Source of the DNA: Halopseudomonas bauzanensis
GTDB taxonomy: Bacteria > Pseudomonadota > Gammaproteobacteria > Pseudomonadales > Pseudomonadaceae
Direction: 5' to 3'
DNA length: 64,000 nt
Assembly: GCF_900114735.1 (NCBI RefSeq)
Contig: NZ_FOUA01000001.1
Location: 756,278 to 820,277, forward strand
Shown here: positions 18,596 through 27,108 of the stretch, one piece after another
Numbering within the stretch: the stretch's first letter is position 1
Layout of the letters: every line of letters begins with the position of its first letter
Translations under genes and position numbers: made by a program
Notes under the pieces: generated by a model
The model's database searches: none
Told to the model about the DNA's origin: nothing
Seen by the model: only the letters and a program-made list of their open reading frames with translations

Positions 18596-18620
18596 AATGA
18601 GGCGCCTGGTGCGCCTCATT
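18596..18620 (+). terminator. Hairpin after the alpha/beta hydrolase gene
   Basis: A perfect 10-base stem (AATGAGGCGC, 18596-18605, with 18611-18620) and a 5-base loop lie 21 bases after the stop codon. It ends in ATT without a long T run. Confidence 0.7.
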
Positions 18621-18787
18621 CGCTACCGAAGCTCATTGCCTGCCGCGAACCGGCCCTGCGCGTTGCCACAGGTCAACGTGCGGGTATGCCTCATGCCCGC
18701 TTTACCAAACACCTTAGGAAGGATGGATCCGACCTATGCCGAGGATGACGGGGCTTGAAATCCTTCTTGACCCTGCTGCGGCATTGC

Positions 18788-18816
18788 TTTACAAAGATTA
18801 GAATAATTACTCCAAT
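18788..18816 (+). promoter_or_regulatory. Candidate lao operon promoter with LaoR-type operator palindrome
   Basis: TTTACA (18788-18793) and TCCAAT (18811-18816) have 17-base spacing and could serve as -35 and -10. The imperfect palindrome TAGAATAATTACTCCA (18799-18814) lies in the spacer and -10. A near-identical arrangement, TTTACAAAG then TAGAGTAATTGCTCTA, is found on the minus strand ahead of the arylsulfatase gene. Binding by the TetR protein encoded at the end of this operon is inferred. Confidence 0.65.
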
Positions 18817-18835
18817 CCCGCCCGGAGCTTTTTCA

Positions 18836-20254
18836 GTGGATAGTAGCCCTTCCCTTAGCGACATCGAGGCGCCTCTGGCTTCGTTACTGAAGCAGCAGCG
18901 CAATGCTTTTCAGGCCGATCCCATGCCTTCGCTGGCAACTCGGCTGAGTTGGCTGAAACGGCTGCGCACAGTTCTGGTAGATGAACAGGAAGCGTTGGCT
19001 GAGGCGGTGAGTCGGGATTTCGGTAACCGCTCGCGGGATGAGACGCTGTTTGCCGAGATACTGCCCAGCCTGCAATCCATCGATCACGTCTGCAAACATC
19101 TGCGCCGCTGGATGAAACCGTCACGACGCCCGCTGGGCATCGCCTTTCAACCGGGCTCGGCTCAGGTGTTCTATCAACCGCTGGGCGTAGTCGGGGTGAT
19201 AGTGCCCTGGAATTATCCGATCTTTCTGGCCATCGGCCCGCTGCTCGGTGCGCTGGCGGCGGGTAACCGGGTAATGATCAAGATGAGTGAATCAACCCCG
19301 GCTACGTCCCAACTGGTCAAGGAGCTGTTGGCCAGGGCCTTTCCAGAGGATCAGGTTGCTGTGGTGCTGGGCGAGGCTGATGTGGGTGCAGCTTTTTCAC
19401 GCCTGCCCTTCGATCACCTTTTATTCACCGGCGCCACCAGCATTGCCCGGCATATTCTGCACGCAGCGGCGGATAACCTGACCCCGGTAACGCTGGAACT
19501 GGGTGGCAAATCACCGGCCATTGTCTCGGCAACGGTACCGTTGGACGATGCTGCCGAACGCATCGCCTTCGGCAAGACCATGAATGCCGGGCAGACCTGC
19601 GTGGCGCCGGACTATGTACTGGTACCGGAAGCGCGGGTGGACGCATTTGTCGAGGCTTACCGCAAGGTGATCAACCGGTTCTATCCGCAGCTCAGTGATA
19701 GCCCCGACTACACCAGCATCATCAATCCGCGCCAGCAGGCGCGATTGAACAGCTATCTGGAGGACGCCCAGACCAAGGGTGCCCGACTGCTCCCCTTGTT
19801 CGCCGCAAGCCAGGAGCAATGCCTGCCCCCTACCCTGCTGCTGGATGTCAGCGATGACATGCTGGTGATGCAGGATGAGATATTCGGCCCATTGCTGCCG
19901 ATCGTGCCCTACCGGCAGATCGACGACGCCATCGCCTATATCAATGCCCGTCCGCGCCCGCTGGCGCTCTACTATTTTGGCTACGACCGGGGTGAGCAAC
20001 AGCGGGTAATGGAGCAGACCCATTCCGGCGGCGTGGGCCTGAACGAGACCCTGCTGCATGTCGCGGTATGCGACCTGCCCTTTGGCGGTATCGGGCCTTC
20101 CGGCATGGGCCATTACCATGGTCATGAGGGTTTTCTGACCTTCAGCAAGGCCAAGGGGGTATTGCGCAAGCCGCGCTTCAATGCCACGCGGGTGCTGTAT
20201 CCGCCCTACGGCAGCGCCATACAGAAGTTATTGCGCAAGCTGCTGATTCGCTGA
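18836..20254 (+). CDS. laoC: Coniferyl-aldehyde-dehydrogenase-family aldehyde dehydrogenase, LaoC-like
   Basis: 472 residues from GTG 18836, chosen for its CGGAG site; the frame extends upstream to 18755 across the promoter. It oxidises aldehydes to acids with NAD(P). Landmarks are GVVGVIVPWNYPIFL, VTLELGGKSP with the catalytic glutamate, NAGQTCVAPDYVL with the catalytic cysteine, and a C-terminal hydrophobic tail. It is probably the homologue of LaoC (PA0366) of P. aeruginosa, which oxidises long-chain aldehydes from alkyl sulfate breakdown. The assignment rests on the neighbours laoB, laoA and laoR as well as family. Confidence 0.87.
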   Translation: MDSSPSLSDIEAPLASLLKQQRNAFQADPMPSLATRLSWLKRLRTVLVDEQEALAEAVSRDFGNRSRDETLFAEILPSLQSIDHVCKHLRRWMKPSRRPLGIAFQPGSAQVFYQPLGVVGVIVPWNYPIFLAIGPLLGALAAGNRVMIKMSESTPATSQLVKELLARAFPEDQVAVVLGEADVGAAFSRLPFDHLLFTGATSIARHILHAAADNLTPVTLELGGKSPAIVSATVPLDDAAERIAFGKTMNAGQTCVAPDYVLVPEARVDAFVEAYRKVINRFYPQLSDSPDYTSIINPRQQARLNSYLEDAQTKGARLLPLFAASQEQCLPPTLLLDVSDDMLVMQDEIFGPLLPIVPYRQIDDAIAYINARPRPLALYYFGYDRGEQQRVMEQTHSGGVGLNETLLHVAVCDLPFGGIGPSGMGHYHGHEGFLTFSKAKGVLRKPRFNATRVLYPPYGSAIQKLLRKLLIR

Positions 20255-20285
20255 CCAACTCACCCGGCCAAGGACAACAATAATA

Positions 20286-20831
20286 ATGCCCGACACCACT
20301 GCAGACGCCCCCGGCATAAATCGTCGCCAGTTGCTCAAATTGGGATTATTCGGCACCGCCGTCCTGACTACCGTCGGCGGCATCGCCAGCCTTGGCGGTT
20401 GCTCGGCCGATACCCCCGCGCAGGGTTTCCAGCAACTGCGCAAGGATGATCTGCCCATGTTGCGTCGGGTAATCCCAGTGGTGCTGGTTGGCGCGCTCCC
20501 GGCAGAGCAACAGGCCGCCATTGTAGAAGGCGTTCTGCTGGCGCTCGACAACAACCTGAATCAGTTGTCACCCAGCCTCAACACCCAGCTGTTGCAGCTG
20601 TTCGATCTGCTGACTCTGGGCGTCACGCGCGGCGCAGTAACCGGCATCTGGGGCTCTTGGGAGAATGCCAACGACGAGGCGGTGCAAGCCTTCCTCAAGC
20701 GCTGGGAAAACAGCTCCTTCGCCTTGCTGCAACAGGGTCAGAACGCTCTGACCAATCTGATTCTGCTGTCCTGCTACAGCACCCCGGCGTCATGGCCGCA
20801 ATGCGGCTATCCGGGCCCACCGCGCATCTGA
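20286..20831 (+). CDS. laoB: Tat-exported small subunit-like protein of a GMC dehydrogenase, LaoB-like
   Basis: 181 residues with a twin-arginine signal (NRRQLLKLGLFGTAVLTT), followed by a helical domain resembling gluconate 2-dehydrogenase subunit 3 family small subunits. It sits 31 bases after laoC and 16 bases before the GMC oxidoreductase gene. In three-subunit FAD dehydrogenases the Tat-bearing small subunit escorts the leaderless flavin subunit across the membrane. The same may hold here, since the GMC partner has no signal peptide. The LaoB assignment is by position (PA0365 equivalent) and is less certain than those of laoA and laoC. Confidence 0.75.
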   Translation: MPDTTADAPGINRRQLLKLGLFGTAVLTTVGGIASLGGCSADTPAQGFQQLRKDDLPMLRRVIPVVLVGALPAEQQAAIVEGVLLALDNNLNQLSPSLNTQLLQLFDLLTLGVTRGAVTGIWGSWENANDEAVQAFLKRWENSSFALLQQGQNALTNLILLSCYSTPASWPQCGYPGPPRI

Positions 20832-20847
20832 ACAGGAGAGCCCCTGC

Positions 20848-22440
20848 ATGCCCATTCCGGATCTGTTCACCGAAGGACTCAAGCGCGACTGGAAAGTGAC
20901 CAACGCTGCACAACTGGAGCAAGACCTGACCCTGGAAGCGGATATCGCCATCGTCGGCAGCGGCGCCGGCGGTGCCACCAGCGCGGAAATACTCAGCGCG
21001 GCTGGATTCAAGGTCTTGCTGATAGAGGAAGGCGGCCTGTTCACCAGCAGTGATTTCAAGCTGCAGGAACATGAGGCCTACCCCGACCTGTATCAGGAAG
21101 GGCTGGGGCGCATGTCGAAGGACGGCGCCATTACCATCCTGCAGGGCCGTGCCGTCGGCGGCACTACCCTGGTCAACTGGACGTCCTGCTTCCGCACGCC
21201 CGAGCCCACCCTGGCGCATTGGGCCAGTGAGCATGAAGTACTTGGGCACAGCGTAGAAGAGCTGGCACCCTGGTTCGCTCGCATCGAAGAGCGCCTGGGC
21301 ATCAGCCCCTGGGCCATGCCGCCCAATGCCAACAACGACGTGCTGCGCCGTGGTTGCGAGAAGCTCGGACTGCATTGGCAGGTCATCCCACGCAACGTGC
21401 GCGGCTGCTGGAATCTTGGCTATTGCGGCCTCGGCTGCCCAACCAACGCCAAGCAGTCCATGCTGGTCACCAGCATCCCGGCGCTGCTGGATAATGGCGG
21501 CGAGCTGATCTATCTCGCCCGGGCCGAGCGTCTGCAACTGGACGGTGGTCGTGTAACCGGGCTCGAGTGCGTAGCCATGGATGAGCGCTGCGTCGCGCCG
21601 ACCGGTCGGCGGATCCAGGTTCATGCCCGGCATTACATCCTGGCCGGCGGCAGCATTAATACCCCAGGTTTGCTGCTGCGCTCCGAAGCGCCCGATCCGC
21701 ATGGCATTCTCGGCAAGCGCACCTTCCTGCACCTCACGACCTTTTCCTGGGCGCAGTTCGATCAGCAGATCAATCCCTTCTATGGCGCTCCCCAGTCCAT
21801 TTATTCCGACCATTTCCAGTGGCAGGACGGTGCCACCGGCCCGATGGGCTACAAACTGGAGGTGCCGCCCATGCAGCCCGGCTTCAGCGCCACGGTCCTG
21901 GGCGGCACTGGCGTGGTCAATAGCGAGCTGATGCAACAGCTGCCCAACGCCAACATGATGATTGCCCTGCTGCGCGATGGCTTTCACCCGGACAGTTCAC
22001 AAGGTGAAGTGCAGCTGCGCAGCGATGGTTCCCCGGTGCTGGATTACCAGTTGACCGATTACACCTGGGAGGCCGTGCGGCGCACCTATCAGAGCATGGC
22101 CGAGATCCAGTTTGCCGCCGGCGCCCGCACCGTGACACCGGTGCACAATGATGCTCGCCCGGCAAGCAACTTGGCCGAGGCGCGGGAGATGATCGATGCG
22201 CTCGACCTGCGCCGCTTCAAGGCCCGTCTAGGCAGTGCCCATGTCATGGGTGGCTGCGCCATGGGTGAAGACGCCAGTCGCGCCGTCACCGACAGCCTTG
22301 GCCGGCACCACCAGCTGGAGAACCTGTCGATTCACGACGGCTCGCTGTTCCCTACCAGCATCGGCGCCAACCCGCAGCTGTCGATCTATGGGCTGACAGC
22401 CAGGTTATCCAGCCTGCTCGCCGAGCGGTTAGCCGGTTAG
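20848..22440 (+). CDS. laoA: GMC-family FAD alcohol dehydrogenase, LaoA-like
   Basis: 530 residues. The FAD motif IAIVGSGAGGATSAEIL (about 33-49) is followed by GRAVGGTTLVNWTS. A cysteine-rich stretch GCWNLGYCGLGCPTNAKQS follows, and the C-terminal catalytic region is SIHDGSLFPTSIGANPQL, typical of the long-chain-alcohol branch of the GMC family. The expected reaction is oxidation of long-chain 1-alkanols to aldehydes. This is the LaoA (PA0364) position in the P. aeruginosa long-chain alcohol system. There is no leader peptide of its own. It is closely spaced in the operon with laoB and sdsA. Confidence 0.88.
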   Translation: MPIPDLFTEGLKRDWKVTNAAQLEQDLTLEADIAIVGSGAGGATSAEILSAAGFKVLLIEEGGLFTSSDFKLQEHEAYPDLYQEGLGRMSKDGAITILQGRAVGGTTLVNWTSCFRTPEPTLAHWASEHEVLGHSVEELAPWFARIEERLGISPWAMPPNANNDVLRRGCEKLGLHWQVIPRNVRGCWNLGYCGLGCPTNAKQSMLVTSIPALLDNGGELIYLARAERLQLDGGRVTGLECVAMDERCVAPTGRRIQVHARHYILAGGSINTPGLLLRSEAPDPHGILGKRTFLHLTTFSWAQFDQQINPFYGAPQSIYSDHFQWQDGATGPMGYKLEVPPMQPGFSATVLGGTGVVNSELMQQLPNANMMIALLRDGFHPDSSQGEVQLRSDGSPVLDYQLTDYTWEAVRRTYQSMAEIQFAAGARTVTPVHNDARPASNLAEAREMIDALDLRRFKARLGSAHVMGGCAMGEDASRAVTDSLGRHHQLENLSIHDGSLFPTSIGANPQLSIYGLTARLSSLLAERLAG

Positions 22441-22467
22441 CTGCACTCTTGAAAACGGAGAACAATA

Positions 22468-24426
22468 ATGAACAAACAACGTTATGCCATAGGCTTGCTG
22501 GCTGCCAGCCTGTGCCTGCCACTTATCGCATCTGCCAATGGCCAACCAGCAGAACCCACCACCGTAGAGGCCAACGCAGCCGTATTGCAGCAACTGGACT
22601 TCAGTGACCGCAAGGCCTTCGAAGATGCCCACCGCGGTTTTATCGCCGCCCCGGCAGACGGCCCGCTACGCAATCCGGATGGCAGCACCGCCTGGGATAT
22701 GAGCGCCTATGCCTTCGTTGAAGGAGAAGCTCCAGACACGGTGAACCCCAGCCTGTGGCGTCAGGCTCAACTGAATGGCATCCATGGGTTGTTCAAGGTC
22801 ACCGACGGGATCTACCAGATTCGCGGCATGGATCTGGCCAACATGACCGTCATCGAAGGTCAGACCGGGCTGATCATCATCGACCCACTGCTGTCGCCCA
22901 CCACCGCCAGAGCCGCCCTGAACCTCTATCTCGAACACCGCCCCAGCAAACCGGTGGTGGCGGTGAACACCCACAGCCATGTGGATCATTTTGCCGGGGT
23001 GCGCGGCATCGTCAGCGATGAGGACATCCAACAGCAGCGCGTGCGCATCTACGCGCCAGAAGGCTTCATGGAGCACGCGGTAAGCGAGAACGTGATTGCC
23101 GGCAACGCCATGACCCGTCGCGCCATGTACATGTACGGTACCGAACTGGACGCCAGCGCTACCGGGCATGTCGACAATGGCCTGGGCAAGGCACTGAGCC
23201 ATGGCGCGCTGGCACTCATTCCGCCCACCGACATCATTACCGCCAATGGAACCAAGGTGATCGACGGGGTCGAGGTCGAATTTCACCTGGCCCAGGGCAG
23301 TGAAGCACCCGCGGAGATGATGATGTATTTTCCCGCAGCCAGGGTGCTCAACACCGCCGAAGTCACCTCTCATCAGCTGCACAATATCTATACCCTGCGC
23401 GGCGCCGAAGTGCGCGACGCCAGCCTCTGGTCACGCTATATCGATGAGGTTCTGGAGAAATACGGGCCGCGCACCGACATTCTGATGGCCCAGCACCACT
23501 GGCCGGTCTGGAATCAGGACGATGCCCGGCACTTTCTCGCCGTGCAACGCGATCTGTACAAGTTCATTCACGACCAGAGCGTACGGCTGATGAACCAGGG
23601 CTACCGCCCCGACGAAATTGCCGAGCAGCTCACGCTGCCCGCCAGCCTGGCGAAGGAATGGATCGCCCGCGACTATTACGGCACCCTGCGCCATAACGCC
23701 CGCGCCATTTACCAGAAGTACCTGGGCTGGTATGACGCCAACCCGGCCAACCTCAACCCTCTGCCGACGCAGGAAGCAGCACGCAAGGCCATGGAGTACA
23801 TGGGTGGTATCGAGCAGGTAGTTTCCCGCGCCCGGCAGGACTTCGACCGCGGCGAGTACCGCTGGGTAGCCTCGGTCATGAGCCAGGCGGTGTTCGCCGA
23901 ACCGGATAATCAGGCTGCCCGGCAACTGAATGCCGCAGCGCTTGAACAACTCGGCTACCAGGCCGAATCCGGCCCCTGGCGCAATGTCTACCTGTCCGGT
24001 GCCATGGAGTTGCGCAACGGGACGGCACAACAGTCTGCCGGTGCCATTGCCACCGATCTGCTGCAGGCGCTGGACTCCGGCATGTTCTTCGATCTGCTCG
24101 GCGTACGCCTGAATGGTCCCAGGGCCGAAGGCAAGCAGATGCTACTGAACTGGAGCTTCACTGACACGGACGAACAGTTCCGCCTCAACCTGCAGAACGC
24201 CACGCTGACCTGGCTGCCCGAGCGCAGCGCGCCGGATGCCGACGCCAGCATCACTATGACCCGGGCAACGCTCAATGCTATCCTGACGCAACAGAACAGC
24301 TTTCCAGCGGCCATCAAGTCCGGAGATATCCGCATCGAAGGCAATCCGCAAGTCTTTCTCGAGTTGCTGAGCCTGATGGATAACTTCACCCCGGACTTCG
24401 CGCTGATCGAGCCGATCACCGACTAA
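22468..24426 (+). CDS. sdsA: SdsA1-type alkyl sulfatase (metallo-beta-lactamase fold), secreted
   Basis: 652 residues with a Sec signal peptide (IGLLAASLCLPLIASANG). The zinc-binding motif NTHSHVDHFAG is at about 166-176, followed by HNI..LRGAEVRD, a dimerisation domain, and a C-terminal SCP2-like domain from about residue 530. This is the SdsA1 architecture. Such enzymes hydrolyse primary alkyl sulfates such as SDS to 1-alkanol and sulfate outside the cytoplasm. It lies 27 bases after laoA, so its alkanol product would feed the encoded dehydrogenases. In P. aeruginosa sdsA1 and lao genes are at separate loci. Confidence 0.93.
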   Translation: MNKQRYAIGLLAASLCLPLIASANGQPAEPTTVEANAAVLQQLDFSDRKAFEDAHRGFIAAPADGPLRNPDGSTAWDMSAYAFVEGEAPDTVNPSLWRQAQLNGIHGLFKVTDGIYQIRGMDLANMTVIEGQTGLIIIDPLLSPTTARAALNLYLEHRPSKPVVAVNTHSHVDHFAGVRGIVSDEDIQQQRVRIYAPEGFMEHAVSENVIAGNAMTRRAMYMYGTELDASATGHVDNGLGKALSHGALALIPPTDIITANGTKVIDGVEVEFHLAQGSEAPAEMMMYFPAARVLNTAEVTSHQLHNIYTLRGAEVRDASLWSRYIDEVLEKYGPRTDILMAQHHWPVWNQDDARHFLAVQRDLYKFIHDQSVRLMNQGYRPDEIAEQLTLPASLAKEWIARDYYGTLRHNARAIYQKYLGWYDANPANLNPLPTQEAARKAMEYMGGIEQVVSRARQDFDRGEYRWVASVMSQAVFAEPDNQAARQLNAAALEQLGYQAESGPWRNVYLSGAMELRNGTAQQSAGAIATDLLQALDSGMFFDLLGVRLNGPRAEGKQMLLNWSFTDTDEQFRLNLQNATLTWLPERSAPDADASITMTRATLNAILTQQNSFPAAIKSGDIRIEGNPQVFLELLSLMDNFTPDFALIEPITD

Positions 24427-24433
24427 GCGACAG

Positions 24434-24464
24434 CCCCTCGGTCACTTCTCCAGTGACTGAGGGG
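24434..24464 (+). terminator. Hairpin between sdsA and the TetR gene
   Basis: A 13-base stem (24434-24446 with 24452-24464, one G.T pair) and a TCTCC loop lie seven bases after the sdsA stop codon. No T run follows. It may partly terminate transcription or shield the sdsA message, lowering expression of the downstream repressor gene. Confidence 0.6.
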
Positions 24465-24496
24465 AGCTGCCCAGCGAAACAATGAGAGACCTGACT

Positions 24497-25210
24497 ATGG
24501 CTGCAAAGCCAAGCACCCGCGACCGTATCCTGCAAGCCAGCCTGCACCTGTTCAATACCCAGGGCGAGCGCAACATTACCACCAACCACATCGCCAGCCA
24601 CCTGGGCATGTCACCCGGCAACCTCTATTACCACTTTCGCAACAAACCCATGATCGTTGCCGAACTCTTCAACGAGTTCGAAAGCAAGATGGAGGTTTTC
24701 TTTACCTTGCCAGCAGAGGCCAGCGTCACCCTGGAAGACAAGGCTTGGTATCTGGAAAGCCTGCTGGACCTGCTGTGGCAGTTTCGCTTCATGCATCAGG
24801 GCCTGGAATACCTGCTCGAAGCCGACCCCGAACTGGCCACCCGCTATCGGCAGTTCGCCCAGCGCAGCTTGCGCAGCACCCAGCACATCTATCAGGCCTT
24901 TGCCGACGCGGGCATCCTGTTGCTGAGCCCGCAGCAGGCGGAGTCCCTGAGTATCAATGTGTGGATCGTGCTGAGTTCCTGGATGCAGTTTCTGACGACC
25001 ACCCGGGGTATCCAGTCCGATCTGGATGAGCAGCTCATGCGCCGCGGCATCTATCAGATACTGGTTCTGGAAGAAGGGTATGTGGCACCCGAGTACCAAG
25101 AGGCGGTCAGCGCCCTGCGCGACCGCCTCTATGTGCCGCTGGGAGAGATCAGCGACGGCGACGACGCAGTCGCGTCCGCAGCCACCAGCCAAGCAGCAGC
25201 ACCAGAATGA
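24497..25210 (+). CDS. laoR: TetR/AcrR-family regulator, LaoR-like
   Basis: 237 residues from ATG 24497, eight bases after GAGAG; ATG 24482 in the same frame is too far from a ribosome site. The N-terminal helix-turn-helix is ITTNHIASHLGMSPGNLYYHF (about 32-52), and the ligand domain follows. By position after laoCBA it is likely the LaoR repressor that responds to long-chain acyl compounds. The palindromes at 18799 and 26991 are its best operator candidates. Its last 62 bases overlap the 3' end of the convergent arylsulfatase gene. Confidence 0.85.
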   Translation: MAAKPSTRDRILQASLHLFNTQGERNITTNHIASHLGMSPGNLYYHFRNKPMIVAELFNEFESKMEVFFTLPAEASVTLEDKAWYLESLLDLLWQFRFMHQGLEYLLEADPELATRYRQFAQRSLRSTQHIYQAFADAGILLLSPQQAESLSINVWIVLSSWMQFLTTTRGIQSDLDEQLMRRGIYQILVLEEGYVAPEYQEAVSALRDRLYVPLGEISDGDDAVASAATSQAAAPE

Positions 25211-26942
25211 CCGCACCCAGCAGCAGCTGGTGGCCATGACGGTCAAGCAACTGTTCACGGGCGTTGCGGTTCAGCTGTTCCCAGGCGTTGTAGTCCTCCG
25301 GCACCTCGACGAGCCCATGCTCGGCCACGAAACTGTGATAAGCCTCCATCAGCGCAGCGACACGTTCGGGCTGCTGAGCTGACAGGTCGTTACGCTCCAG
25401 TGGATCATCCTGCATGTTGAACAACAGCATGCCGGCACGTGAAGCAATGGCGCTGGAATTCGATACCACCAGTTTATAGTCGCCCTGCCAGATGGCTATG
25501 CCGCCGGCCAGTTCGTAGACAACCACCTCGTCGTCTGCATGAATGCGGTCACTCTCTCCACGCAGTAGCGGCGCCATGCTGGTGCCCATGATGCGATGCA
25601 CCTCGCGTCCCTGATACTCACCGTCCGGCACCGCGGTGTTACTCAGCTCCAGCAGCGTGGGGGCGATATCAGTCACATAACCGAAGGCTGAGGTGCGCGA
25701 GCCCGGCTCGATCACCCCCGGATACCGCACGATCATCGGCACCCGCAGCCCGCCATTGAAAGGCGAGCCCTTGTAGGAGTAGAACGGCGTGTTGGCGGCA
25801 TAGCCCCAACCGGGACCATATTCGCTCCAGCTGCCGGGGCGGCCCAGGTCCGCATAGTCCTGATCGTAGCGCAAGCGGTAGAACAGCGGCGCTATTTCGG
25901 TCAGTACCGTGGACTCGGCGCCATTGTCGCTCATGAAGACAATCAGCGTGTTGTCATAATCGCCACTGGCCTTGAGGTGACTGATGACCCGGCCGATGCT
26001 TTCGTCCATGGCTTCGGCCATGCCTGCGTAGACCGCCATCTGCCGGGCGCGATAGGCGCGCTCTTCGTCGCTGAGGCCGTCCCAGTCGATTGGCTGGGTA
26101 TCATAAAAAGTGCCCCAGTCGTTGCTGATGACCGACTCGGCAGTGCGGGGCAGCAATCCCATGGCGGTCAGCCGTTCATAGCGCTGCTGGCGAAGCACAT
26201 CCCAGCCACCCTGGTAGGTATCGGCGTATTTTTCCACATAGGCTTCGGGCGCATGATGCGGCGCGTGCACGGCCTGGAATGCGAGGTAGGCAAAAAATGG
26301 CTTCTCACTGCCCTGCTCACTGCTCAGGTATTCGATCAGCTTGTCGGCATAGTAGAACGACGAATAGAAATCATCCGGCAGACTGATCGGCTGACCATCT
26401 TCAACCCAGGTCGCCGTGCCGGCGGGCAGGTAGTGCTTGGCTTCCCAGTTGTCAGCCCCGCTTTCAAGCAGGGCCACCGAACGATCAAATCCCCTGGCGT
26501 TGGGCAAGCTCTCCGGCCGTGAGCCCAGATGCCATTTGCCGGCCATATAAGTGCGGTAGCCGGCATCTCGCAGCAGGGTCGGCAAGGTCACGGCCTGATC
26601 ATTGAGCCAGGTTTCGTAACCGGGCTGGCCTTTCTGGTTGTCGGCCATGATCTCCTTCATGTTGCCCATGCCGACCTTGTGGCTGGTCACGCCGGTCATC
26701 AGCATCGCCCGCGTCGGGGAGCAGGTCGCGGCCACGTTGAAGTTGCTGAACTGGATACCTTCGGCAGCCAAGGTATCGATATTCGGTGTACTGATCTCAC
26801 CGCCGTAGACGCCAGGATCGGAAAACCCCATGTCGTCGGCGACGATCAACAGAATATTGGGGCGGGTGTCAGCCTGACCGTATAGCGGCGCGAGCAACGC
26901 AAGCGTGCCCAACAGCAGGGCCAGGGGAGGAAGTCTGAGCAT
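25149..26942 (-). CDS. Membrane-anchored periplasmic arylsulfatase (formylglycine type)
   Basis: 597 residues. The signal peptide ends near YGQA. The first metal-binding aspartates are in LLIVADDMGFSDPGVYGG, and the formylglycine motif CSPTR starts at Cys74 in AATCSPTRAMLMTG, so activity needs conversion of Cys74 by a sulfatase-maturing enzyme not found in this window. Later catalytic residues are in YMAGKWHLG and IVFMSDNGAES. A C-terminal membrane segment with an arginine tail (LLGAVILVLLLGWWL then basic residues) anchors it. It probably cleaves aryl or alkyl sulfate esters. It is divergent from the DUF1329 gene and preceded by a laoC-like operator. Confidence 0.92.
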   Translation of the reverse strand: MLRLPPLALLLGTLALLAPLYGQADTRPNILLIVADDMGFSDPGVYGGEISTPNIDTLAAEGIQFSNFNVAATCSPTRAMLMTGVTSHKVGMGNMKEIMADNQKGQPGYETWLNDQAVTLPTLLRDAGYRTYMAGKWHLGSRPESLPNARGFDRSVALLESGADNWEAKHYLPAGTATWVEDGQPISLPDDFYSSFYYADKLIEYLSSEQGSEKPFFAYLAFQAVHAPHHAPEAYVEKYADTYQGGWDVLRQQRYERLTAMGLLPRTAESVISNDWGTFYDTQPIDWDGLSDEERAYRARQMAVYAGMAEAMDESIGRVISHLKASGDYDNTLIVFMSDNGAESTVLTEIAPLFYRLRYDQDYADLGRPGSWSEYGPGWGYAANTPFYSYKGSPFNGGLRVPMIVRYPGVIEPGSRTSAFGYVTDIAPTLLELSNTAVPDGEYQGREVHRIMGTSMAPLLRGESDRIHADDEVVVYELAGGIAIWQGDYKLVVSNSSAIASRAGMLLFNMQDDPLERNDLSAQQPERVAALMEAYHSFVAEHGLVEVPEDYNAWEQLNRNAREQLLDRHGHQLLLGAVILVLLLGWWLRTRLRRRRR

Positions 26943-26984
26943 GGTGTGCGATCTCGTCTGTCGTAGTTGTTATCCGTGTTCTTG

Positions 26985-27015
26985 ATTATATAGAGCAATT
27001 ACTCTACTTTGTAAA
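26985..27015 (-). promoter_or_regulatory. Candidate arylsulfatase promoter with operator palindrome
   Basis: Read on the minus strand: TTTACA (27010-27015), then the palindrome TAGAGTAATTGCTCTA (26991-27006), then TATATAAT ending at 26985. A -10 TATATA gives 17-base spacing and TATAAT gives 19. The TTTACAAAG prefix and the palindrome match the site upstream of laoC. Confidence 0.7.
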
Positions 27016-27108
27016 CAAGCCGGCTGACCAACCCGCTCGGCGGATAGCTGCAAGTGCTTGATCAAGGCTCCAACGCAAGTCCAAAAACAACAGCAATTGG
27101 AGAAAGAA

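Noticed and set aside
20695..21987. 430-codon minus-strand open frame opposite laoA
   Set aside because: A shadow of the GMC gene in high-GC codon usage; the sense strand has all GMC motifs.
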